NCBI GenBank assembly: GCA_964613425.1
Contig: CAZTHC010000009.1
Span: forward strand, 1-26,109
Reading direction: 5' to 3'
DNA from: CAZTHC01 sp964613425
Lineage (GTDB): Bacteria > Bacillota > Clostridia > TANB77 > CAG-508
DNA length: 26,109 nucleotides
Shown here piece by piece: positions 9,305 through 15,117 of the stretch. The position numbers and the translations under genes were made by a program. How positions within the stretch are numbered: the stretch's first letter is position 1; each line of letters opens with the position of its first letter. Below the pieces are notes generated by a model. The model was given only the letters and a program-made list of their open reading frames with translations, ran no database searches and was not told the DNA's origin.

Positions 9305-9328
9305 GGGCGTATACAATACGCCCCTACA
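9305..9328 (+). repeat. Dispersed hairpin repeat, GGGCGTAT type (perfect copy)
   Basis: Arms GGGCGTAT and ATACGCCC around loop ACA, then CTACA. It is inside the murA-sbp cluster between the second DUF881 gene and sbp. Identical copies occur at 14952 and 25339. Confidence 0.8.
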
Positions 9329-9357
9329 TTATGCGATAAACTAAAATTTAATTGGCT

Positions 9358-9382
9358 GGTCGTCTAGGACGCCGACCACTAC
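9358..9382 (+). repeat. Dispersed hairpin repeat, GGGTCG type (compensated copy)
   Basis: Left arm TGGTCG and right arm CGACCA: the outer G-C pair of the consensus has become T-A, a double compensatory change. It is paired with the GGGCGTAT-type copy 30 bases away. Confidence 0.7.
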
Positions 9383-9414
9383 GAATTTTCATCAATACAG
9401 TAATCAAACACATT

Positions 9415-10125
9415 CTAATCATTTGTTAAATATTCAAATTTAAACTCTTTTGAATATGCCGGAATTGTAATATTTTTATTTGTTTCAACGCTTACATCTA
9501 TTCCTTCTGATTTTGCATATTTTTCTATATATCCATATTGTTTATTTGTTATACCACTTTCTAGGTAAGACACATCTCCTATAGCTTTTACTACATATGG
9601 TCCTATTAGTCTTTGTCCGTTTACATTTATAAATGAATATTCTGAACTAGTTATTCCTGCTATATCTGACATTGAAACTATTCTTTGTTCATTTATAGAT
9701 ATTGCTTCTGCCCCGGCTAATCTCAATTCGTTAACTAATTTTGATAAATTACGAGCCTCTATTTCTTTTTCTCCTTTGTCTGACAATGTGACAATTATAC
9801 CTAACCCACTAACTGCATTCTTCCCTAATATATTATTGGCTTGTACAACTTCTGCCCTTAACAATTCTTTTGCTTCTTGATTATTTTCCATTGTTAATTC
9901 ATACTCATTTATTTTAACAGTAACCTCTTCTAATTTTTTTTCTGTTTCTTCAAATTTAGTCTTCCAGTTTGCAATTTCTGTTCTAAGCTCATCTTCTCTC
10001 ATATTCTCTATTGACGTTAAGTCTACTTGCTGAACAGTTTTAAATCTCATAAACATTACTAAAGTAAAAATCAAACAAACAAGACCTAATGTTATAGTTA
10101 TAGTTATTTTTCCTTTTACCTTCAA
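9415..10125 (-). CDS. DUF881 family membrane-anchored protein, second copy
   Basis: One N-terminal transmembrane helix (TITITLGLVCLIFTLVMF) is followed by a coiled coil (about residues 35-90, rich in Glu/Lys heptads) and a C-terminal DUF881 domain. The family core includes SGLGIIVTL, AGAEAISINEQRIV and GPYVVKAIGD. I prefer the TTG start at 10125 because a near-perfect AAAGAGGTGA site ends 5 bases before it. The GTG at 10134 is embedded in that site and would add three residues. DUF881 proteins (B. subtilis YlxW/YlxX type) sit between divIB and sbp in division clusters; their molecular function is unknown. The topology suggests a short cytoplasmic end and a large extracellular part, so an envelope-assembly role is plausible. 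The gene follows its paralogue with about 30 bases between them. Confidence 0.88.
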   Translation of the reverse strand: MKVKGKITITITLGLVCLIFTLVMFMRFKTVQQVDLTSIENMREDELRTEIANWKTKFEETEKKLEEVTVKINEYELTMENNQEAKELLRAEVVQANNILGKNAVSGLGIIVTLSDKGEKEIEARNLSKLVNELRLAGAEAISINEQRIVSMSDIAGITSSEYSFINVNGQRLIGPYVVKAIGDVSYLESGITNKQYGYIEKYAKSEGIDVSVETNKNITIPAYSKEFKFEYLTND

Positions 10126-10155
10126 CAGTTTCACCTCTTTTTACTTTATTTATTT

Positions 10156-10875
10156 TTATTTTATATGCTCGTATGTGTATATTCCATCATATTTTGGTAA
10201 TGTAACTTCGTCATTTTTTTCCACTTTAGCTACTATTCCATAAGTTCTTAGCAATTGCATATATCCACCCGGCTTTTCTAATGCATAATATAAGCTTTCT
10301 GGAAAACCTATTGCTTTAATTACAAATGGTGTTCCTATTTTCTTTCCATTTATTCTAACTACATTTCCATCGCATAAAATTCCAGTTGTATGTACAACTC
10401 TCTGATCATTAATTGATATTCCTTCTGCTCCTGCATTTTTCAATTCATTAACAACCTCTATTATATCTCCATCATGTATTAGGTAGTCACTAACGCTTAG
10501 TATTCCCGCAGTTTCTGGAGTTATTTCTCTATTATCGTCTAGTGTTACTGTAACTCCTGTTCCTTTAAGCTCTGTTAACCCTAGTAATCTATTTGACTTT
10601 GTAAGTTCACTCTCTAATTCAATAGATTCAGAATCATTTTCTGTAGCCCTCTTTCTGCTTATTTCTAGAAATTCTTCCGCATCCTCTAATTCTTTATATG
10701 CATTATCATATTTTTCTTTCCACTTTAATACTTCGTCCTTTAGCTTACTATTGTCTACAATAGATACACCAACAGTTTTTTTTGCATCTTCTATTGTTTT
10801 AACTTGCATAAATATACCTATTGTAAGTAACATACAAAGTATTCCTATTATTATTGCTATATTACTTTTTTTCAT
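10156..10875 (-). CDS. DUF881 family membrane-anchored protein, first copy
   Basis: The 239-residue protein starts at ATG 10875 behind GTGAGG. Residues about 5-24 form a transmembrane helix (NIAIIIGILCMLLTIGIFM). Residues 40-95 form an acidic/basic coiled coil, and the rest is a DUF881 domain with GTGVTVTLDD, NAGAEGISINDQRVV and GTPFVIKAIG. It is a clear paralogue of the gene immediately downstream, sharing the order helix, coiled coil and domain, but divergent enough to be an old duplication. Two DUF881 genes in tandem between ftsQ and sbp reproduce the ylxW-ylxX-sbp arrangement of Bacilli. Function unknown; co-transcription with ftsQ (88 bases upstream) is likely. Confidence 0.9.
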   Translation of the reverse strand: MKKSNIAIIIGILCMLLTIGIFMQVKTIEDAKKTVGVSIVDNSKLKDEVLKWKEKYDNAYKELEDAEEFLEISRKRATENDSESIELESELTKSNRLLGLTELKGTGVTVTLDDNREITPETAGILSVSDYLIHDGDIIEVVNELKNAGAEGISINDQRVVHTTGILCDGNVVRINGKKIGTPFVIKAIGFPESLYYALEKPGGYMQLLRTYGIVAKVEKNDEVTLPKYDGIYTYEHIK

Positions 10876-10962
10876 AGTTTAAGCCTCACTCTCTATTTTA
10901 CATTTTCTCTAAAAAACACATCATACTTATTTATATCTTTATTTAAGAAAATTTCTCCACTT

Positions 10963-11934
10963 TTACCGTTTTTCTTTTTGCAATATTTCTTTTAAATAAA
11001 GCATTTTTGTATTTATATTAGTTGTATCTCCTATATATGCTGTTTTTCCCTCTTCCTCAAATATTAAACTAAACTCTTTCAGACTTATTTTGTTTATTTC
11101 TGCACCTATTTCAGTACTTTTGGCAGAATTAACTATTTTTATAACACTTTCTAAATTAACTAAATCTTCTTTTACAAGTCTATTTCCTTCCGTAATTGTC
11201 TCTATTGGCGTCAAAATATCTATAAGTATCGGCAATTCTTTCTTTTCTTCGGAAATTTCTAACATATATCCTTGATTATTTATATAAACAAATCCATTTG
11301 CAAATTCAATCATATATGTAGCTTCTCTTTCTATTATATCTATGTTGACTGTATCTGGCAATTTTCTTGTAATAGTTACGCTTTCTATATATGGATTTTC
11401 CTTAATACTTTTTATTGACTTTGATTTGTTAATTTTAAACGTATTTTCTTCTTTCAAAATTCCAGATAAACTAATTATTTCTTCACTAGATATTTTTGAA
11501 TTATTATTTACATTTATAACTTTTACATTAAATATTGGTGATAAGAAGAATAATACAATAGCTACTATTATTAGAATAGTTATGATTGCATATTTTATTA
11601 TTTTAGCTTTATGCTTTGTAATAATATTTTGTTTCCCTGATTTTTGATTGTTTTTCACTTTTTTATTAGCTTGTCCTACTGTTTTTTTAGGTGTTATTCC
11701 TATAACAATTTCATTATCTATATTAAATATTTCTTTATTCTTATCTTTTTCTGTAATCTTTCTAGGCATCTTCTTTTGTACTGGTTTCTTTTTTGCAACC
11801 TGTTTTTTAGATGTATTTTCTTTTTTAGATGTAGCTTTTTTGGTAATTTCTTTTTTATTTGAGCTTGTTTTTTTCTTTTTATTTGAATCTAAATAAAAGA
11901 AATCCATATCATCGTTTTTTATTTTAGATACCAT
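10963..11934 (-). CDS. ftsQ: Cell division protein FtsQ/DivIB
   Basis: The 323-residue protein starts at ATG 11934 after AGGAGGTGGAG. Residues 1-110 are a very Lys-rich cytoplasmic tail, 111-132 a single transmembrane helix (KIIKYAIITILIIVAIVLFF), about 134-205 a POTRA domain (FNVKVINVNNNSKISSEEI...NPYIESVTITRKLPDTVNIDIIER), then the beta domain to the C-terminus. FtsQ/DivIB joins FtsL and FtsB/DivIC in the divisome and helps activate septal peptidoglycan synthesis. The order, helix position and the LPDTV/ERE signature support the call strongly, and so does its place between murA and the DUF881/sbp pair. The cytoplasmic tail is longer and more basic than is usual. It lies 57 bases after murA, with a palindrome in the spacer. 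Confidence 0.9.
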   Translation of the reverse strand: MVSKIKNDDMDFFYLDSNKKKKTSSNKKEITKKATSKKENTSKKQVAKKKPVQKKMPRKITEKDKNKEIFNIDNEIVIGITPKKTVGQANKKVKNNQKSGKQNIITKHKAKIIKYAIITILIIVAIVLFFLSPIFNVKVINVNNNSKISSEEIISLSGILKEENTFKINKSKSIKSIKENPYIESVTITRKLPDTVNIDIIEREATYMIEFANGFVYINNQGYMLEISEEKKELPILIDILTPIETITEGNRLVKEDLVNLESVIKIVNSAKSTEIGAEINKISLKEFSLIFEEEGKTAYIGDTTNINTKMLYLKEILQKEKR

Positions 11935-11963
11935 TAAAACTCCACCTCCTGATTTTCTTTGTT

Positions 11964-11984
11964 GGGCGAATTAGATATTCGCCC
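11964..11984 (+). repeat. Dispersed hairpin repeat, compensated GGGCG variant
   Basis: Arms GGGCGAAT and ATTCGCCC (8 perfect pairs) around a 5-nt loop, then ATA. Relative to the GGGCGTAT type, both arms changed together and pairing is retained. It lies between murA and ftsQ. Confidence 0.65.
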
Positions 11985-11991
11985 ATAATAT

Positions 11992-13239
11992 TTACTTTTT
12001 AATTATATTTGCACCTAATATATTAAGTTTTTTATCTAAATTCTCATATCCACGCAATATATATTCTATATTACTAACTGTTGTTTTGCCTTTAGCCTGT
12101 AATCCTGCTAATACTAAAGCTGCTCCTCCTCTTAAATCTGTAGCCTCCACATTTGCTCCATGCAATCTTTTTGTACCTTTTATTATCGCCATTTTTCCTT
12201 CTGTTTTAATATTTGCACCCATTTTTATAAGCTCTGTTATATATTTATATCTATTTTCAAATATATTTTCTATTATTATTGATGTTCCCTTGCAGGCTGT
12301 TAACATTGCCCCAAATATTGGTTGCATATCTGTTGGGAAACCAGGATATGGCGTTGTTTTAATATCTATTGGGTTTAATCTTTTAGGTGTTTCTAAAACT
12401 ATACTTTTGTTTACTACTTCTAATTTACAACCGCATTCTTCCAATTTTGAAATTATTGGTTCTATATGATTTGAAATTACATTGTTAAGCTTTATTCTTC
12501 CTCCTGTTATTGCTGTTGCGCATAACAGTGTTCCTGCTTCTATTCTATCTGGAATTATATTATAACTTACAGGCTTCAATTTTTTTACACCTATTATTGT
12601 AATAATATTTGTTCCAGCTCCAATAACTTTAGCGCCCATTTTATTTAACAAATTCTGCAAATCTATTATCTCTGGCTCTTGTGCAGCATTAGTAATAACT
12701 GTTTCTCCATCTGCTAAAGTAGCTGCTAACATTATATTTTCAGTTGCTCCTACACTTGGAAAATCCAAATTGATTTTATTTCCTATTATTCTATCACAAC
12801 TACACCTAATAAATCCATACTCTTCTACAATATTTATTCCTAATTTTTTAAAACCTTGTAGATGCAAATCTATTGGTCTTGCTCCAATATCGCATCCACC
12901 TGGATAAGATAAAACTGTATTTTTAAATCTTCCAAGAATTGCTCCCGCTAATACTACGGAAGACCTCATTTGTCGCATCAGATCACTTGGAATTTCTGTA
13001 TATTTCATATTTCTAGAATTAATTATTATTTTATCACTTTTTTTAGTTACTTTGCAACCTAAAATGCTTAATATTTCTAATGTTATTTTTATATCGTGAA
13101 TATTAGGCACATTATATAATTTTGTTTCATCACCATTTAGTATAGTAGCTGCCAAAATTGGCAATGAGGCATTTTTAGAACCAGACACAGACACTTCTCC
13201 ATCTAATCGTTTTCCGCCTTCTATTATGTACGACTTCAT
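11992..13239 (-). CDS. murA: UDP-N-acetylglucosamine 1-carboxyvinyltransferase MurA
   Basis: The 415-residue protein is the usual full length. The start is ATG 13239 (MKSYIIEGGKRLDGEV), behind GGGAGGAG; reading further upstream would run through repeat DNA and an assembly gap. MurA transfers enolpyruvate from PEP to UDP-GlcNAc, the first committed step of peptidoglycan synthesis, in the cytoplasm. Substrate residues are in place: Lys22-Asn23 in SGSKNASLP, the loop PGGCDIGARPIDLH with Cys116 (the residue fosfomycin alkylates) and Arg121, the catalytic Asp in GFPTDMQP, and RGGAALVLAGL near the C-terminus. Presence of Cys rather than Asp at 116 predicts the fosfomycin-sensitive type (family knowledge). 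It heads the cluster with ftsQ, two DUF881 genes and sbp, tying precursor synthesis to division genes. Confidence 0.96.
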   Translation of the reverse strand: MKSYIIEGGKRLDGEVSVSGSKNASLPILAATILNGDETKLYNVPNIHDIKITLEILSILGCKVTKKSDKIIINSRNMKYTEIPSDLMRQMRSSVVLAGAILGRFKNTVLSYPGGCDIGARPIDLHLQGFKKLGINIVEEYGFIRCSCDRIIGNKINLDFPSVGATENIMLAATLADGETVITNAAQEPEIIDLQNLLNKMGAKVIGAGTNIITIIGVKKLKPVSYNIIPDRIEAGTLLCATAITGGRIKLNNVISNHIEPIISKLEECGCKLEVVNKSIVLETPKRLNPIDIKTTPYPGFPTDMQPIFGAMLTACKGTSIIIENIFENRYKYITELIKMGANIKTEGKMAIIKGTKRLHGANVEATDLRGGAALVLAGLQAKGKTTVSNIEYILRGYENLDKKLNILGANIIKK

Positions 13240-13292
13240 TATGCCACTCCTCCCTATAAACTTTATGCTATATATTATGTGTTGTTTACGTA

Positions 13293-13347
13293 AAGTGTGC
13301 AAAATTGCCATTGGGGACGGAGGTTTTTGGCAATTTTGGCAATTTAA
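13293..13347 (+). repeat. TTGCCA/TGGCAA palindromic repeat, copy 1 (before gap)
   Basis: This 55-bp sequence is built on arms AAAATTGCCA and TGGCAATTTT around TTGGGGACGGAGGTTTT, plus a second TGGCAATTT. It is identical to 13448-13502 on the other side of the gap. It lies just upstream of the murA ribosome binding site. Confidence 0.85.
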
Positions 13348-13447
13348 NNNNNNNNNNNNNNNNNNNNNNNNNNNNNNNNNNNNNNNNNNNNNNNNNNNNN
13401 NNNNNNNNNNNNNNNNNNNNNNNNNNNNNNNNNNNNNNNNNNNNNNN
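13348..13447. other. Assembly gap (100 N) between identical 55-bp ends
   Basis: Exactly 100 N separate two identical 55-base sequences. Either the contig ends overlap and the gap is artificial, or a longer repeat element was not assembled here. Confidence 0.95.
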
Positions 13448-13502
13448 AAGTGTGCAAAATTGCCATTGGGGACGGAGGTTTTTGGCAATTTTGGCAATTT
13501 AA
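13448..13502 (+). repeat. TTGCCA/TGGCAA palindromic repeat, copy 2 (after gap)
   Basis: Identical to 13293-13347. It runs directly into the terminator hairpin at 13507-13530. Confidence 0.85.
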
Positions 13503-13506
13503 AAAG

Positions 13507-13534
13507 GGCTTCGCAAATTCTTGCGAAGCCTTTT
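13507..13534 (-). terminator. Rho-independent terminator of the 48-residue gene
   Basis: GGCTTCGCAA and TTGCGAAGCC form a perfect 10-bp stem with a 4-nt loop. Read on the minus strand it is followed by CTTTTTAAATT. It begins only 3 bases after the stop codon of the small gene at 13537. Confidence 0.75.
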
Positions 13535-13536
13535 CA

Positions 13537-13683
13537 TTAATTTTTATTTTGGGACTTTCTTTTAGTCACTCTTGTAATTCCTCCTCCTATTTTCTCATGA
13601 ATCACATCTGGTTCATATCGAACCACTTTTATTTTAGATTCATGCCGAACAGAATTGTTGTTGCTAGGTTTAGTAGTGGCCAT
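13537..13683 (-). CDS. Small basic protein of 48 residues, unknown function
   Basis: ATG 13683 follows GGAGGG at good spacing, and the frame runs 48 codons to TAA at 13537. The protein begins MATTKPSNNNSVRHESK, has a central KVVRYEPDVIHEKIGGG and ends in a Lys/Arg/Asn-rich tail (RVTKRKSQNKN). There is no membrane segment or known motif; it is strongly basic and could bind nucleic acid or another protein (inference). It looks like a real gene because it has its own extended -10 promoter (13714-13742), a ribosome binding site and a terminator 3 bases past the stop. It lies inside the segment bounded by inverted TTGCCA repeats, downstream of a dinD fragment. I do not recognise a family. Confidence 0.6.
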   Translation of the reverse strand: MATTKPSNNNSVRHESKIKVVRYEPDVIHEKIGGGITRVTKRKSQNKN

Positions 13684-13713
13684 GTTCTTTCCCTCCAAAT
13701 AAAATATACATAT

Positions 13714-13742
13714 ATTATAGCATATTTTTTAAGAATTTTCTA
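13714..13742 (-). promoter_or_regulatory. Extended -10 promoter of the 48-residue gene
   Basis: On the minus strand TGC-TATAAT (13722-13714) is a perfect extended -10 box. A weak -35 (TAGAAA, four of six) lies 17 bases upstream at 13742-13737. The ATG is about 30 bases past the -10 box. Confidence 0.6.
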
Positions 13743-13751
13743 TATTTATTA

Positions 13752-14030
13752 TCACTTTAGTTTTTTATTTTTTTCCTTTTCTTTTTTTCTGCTATCTCCA
13801 TTTTGTGCAATTAAATAACAGGCATATCTAGTTAACTTAATATCATTCACTTCCATTTTAGCATCATTTCCAACTTTTAACACCCTCCCGACATCGGTAA
13901 AGTGTTCCTCATCTGTAATATCACTGCCTTTACAAGCATCTTTTGCTTTGTTTATTACATTTCTAAAATTTCCCCATTTACTATATTCCAGCATTATCAT
14001 TAATTCTCTGGCATACCAAAATTTGTTCTT
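13752..14030 (-). pseudogene. dinD: DinD (DNA-damage-inducible protein D, BRO-N family) fragment
   Basis: The frame open from about 14030 to a stop at 13752 reads FWYARELM, YSKWGNFRNVINKAKDACK, EEHFTDVGRVLKVGNDAK and LTRYACYLIAQNGDSRK. These are the successive conserved segments of DinD's BRO-N-like N-terminal domain. Intact DinD is much longer (about 270 residues). Here the part before FWYAREL is missing, with an in-frame stop about 3 codons upstream. After QNGDSRK the frame runs into a Lys/Glu tract and stops, so the whole C-terminal half is absent. An ATG at 14000 exists but has no ribosome binding site. The left truncation is about 15 bases from an inverted TTGCCA repeat, suggesting loss by rearrangement at that repeat. 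DinD is SOS-regulated and inhibits RecA filaments in E. coli; this remnant is probably inactive. Confidence 0.7.
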
Positions 14031-14044
14031 TTATTTAAAATTTT

Positions 14045-14083
14045 AAAAATTGCCAAAAACCTCCGTCCCCATTGGCAATTTTT
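14045..14083 (-). repeat. TTGCCA/TGGCAA palindromic repeat, inverted copy 3
   Basis: Reverse complement of the core at 13298-13340 with a single inner base difference (CCAATGGGGACGG versus CCATTGGGGACGG). With copies 1 and 2 it brackets the dinD fragment and the 48-residue gene in inverted orientation. Confidence 0.8.
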
Positions 14084-14179
14084 CAAATGTTTTGTTGGTA
14101 TCTTGCATCTTTTTGCTTTATATTATAAAATTGTATTGTATTTAGCTAATAAGAGTTATATCTCTTAGATGGAGGTTTT

Positions 14180-14941
14180 ATGAGATTAATTTCGTGGAAT
14201 GTTAATGGTTTACGTGCTGTTTACCAAAAGGGTTTTTTGGATATTTTTAATTCTCTGAATGCAGATATTTTTTGTATTCAGGAGACTAAAATGCAAGAAG
14301 GACAACTCTTGTTAGAGTTGCCTGGTTATTTTCAATTTTTTAATAGTGCTGTAAAAAAAGGATATTCCGGAACTGCAATTTTTACAAAAGTAAAACCTAT
14401 TTCTGTTAAGTATGACATAGGTATTGAAAAGCACGACCAAGAAGGTAGAGTTATTACTTTAGAGTTTGATGATTTTTATCTTGTAAACTGCTATACTCCA
14501 AATTCCCAAAGAGAGCTCACAAGGTTAGATTATAGAATGGACTGGGAAAATGATTTTTTAGAGTATTTAACAACATTAAATAAAACTAAACCTGTTATTT
14601 TATGTGGTGATTTAAATGTAGCTCATGAAGAGATAGATTTAAAAAATCCTAAGCAGAATCGAAAAAATGCAGGTTTTACAGATGAAGAAAGACAAAAAAT
14701 GACCAGTTTATTAGAAGCTGGATTTGTTGATAGTTATAGATTTTTTCACCCTACAAGAGAGCAATACACATGGTGGTCTTATATGGGAAATGCAAGAACA
14801 AAAAATATTGGGTGGCGTATTGATTATTTTATTGTTTCTAAAGTTTTAACTGAAAAAAGTTGTAATTTTAAGATGCAAGATGCAATTATTTATGATGAAA
14901 TTCTTGGAAGTGACCATTGCCCAATAGGTTTGGAGATATAA
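14180..14941 (+). CDS. xth: Exodeoxyribonuclease III / AP endonuclease
   Basis: The 253-residue protein, typical for the family, starts at ATG 14180 behind GGAGG. Exonuclease III incises abasic sites and removes 3'-blocking groups during base-excision repair, using a divalent metal. The catalytic framework is complete: Asn7 in SWNVNG, Glu35 in CIQETK, Tyr105 in NCYTPNS, Asp144 and Asn146 in CGDLNVAHEEIDL, WRIDYF, and the terminal GSDHCPIGLEI with Asp245/His246. The mature length and sequence style resemble B. subtilis ExoA. It is a single plus-strand gene facing the acyl-CoA synthetase gene. A small TAAGAG/CTCTTA stem (14150-14167) lies just before the ribosome binding site. The spacer after it holds three hairpin repeats instead of a classical terminator. 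Confidence 0.95.
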   Translation: MRLISWNVNGLRAVYQKGFLDIFNSLNADIFCIQETKMQEGQLLLELPGYFQFFNSAVKKGYSGTAIFTKVKPISVKYDIGIEKHDQEGRVITLEFDDFYLVNCYTPNSQRELTRLDYRMDWENDFLEYLTTLNKTKPVILCGDLNVAHEEIDLKNPKQNRKNAGFTDEERQKMTSLLEAGFVDSYRFFHPTREQYTWWSYMGNARTKNIGWRIDYFIVSKVLTEKSCNFKMQDAIIYDEILGSDHCPIGLEI

Positions 14942-14951
14942 TAATATAAAA

Positions 14952-14975
14952 GGGCGTATACAATACGCCCCTACA
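14952..14975 (+). repeat. Dispersed hairpin repeat, GGGCGTAT type (perfect copy)
   Basis: Arms GGGCGTAT/ATACGCCC, loop ACA, then CTACATTTTTGTTTT. The T-rich tail makes this copy terminator-like for exonuclease III. It is the first of three hairpins in this spacer. Confidence 0.8.
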
Positions 14976-15001
14976 TTTTTGTTTTGCATATAATTCAATT
15001 C

Positions 15002-15028
15002 GGGTCGTCGAGGACGCCGACCCCTACA
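15002..15028 (+). repeat. Dispersed hairpin repeat, GGGTCG type (consensus copy)
   Basis: GGGTCG and CGACCC arms around TCGAGGACGC, followed by CTACA. It is the middle of three hairpins between convergent genes. Confidence 0.8.
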
Positions 15029-15057
15029 ATTTGCAATGCGTCTTTTTTATATTTTTA

Positions 15058-15085
15058 GGGACAGGTATGTAACCCTGCCCCTACA
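15058..15085 (+). repeat. Dispersed hairpin repeat, GGGACAGG variant
   Basis: GGG-A-CAGG pairs with CCTG-CCC (7 bp, one bulged A) and ends CCCCTACA like the other families. The shared tail suggests a third arm type of the same kind of element. Confidence 0.6.
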
Positions 15086-15117
15086 TTTTTACATTAAATT
15101 AATATTTTTTTAATAAA

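Noticed and set aside
9260..9316. Extended N-terminus of Sbp
   Set aside because: It overlaps a dispersed hairpin repeat. The internal ATG at 9259 has a good ribosome binding site and matches the family start.
13240..13497. N-terminal extension of MurA through the repeat and the gap
   Set aside because: The extra residues come from repeat DNA and N bases. MKSYIIEGGK at 13239 with GGGAGGAG is the family N-terminus.
13293..13502. CRISPR-like direct repeats
   Set aside because: Only two direct copies around an N gap plus one inverted copy. The unit is palindromic, there is no regular spacer and no cas gene.
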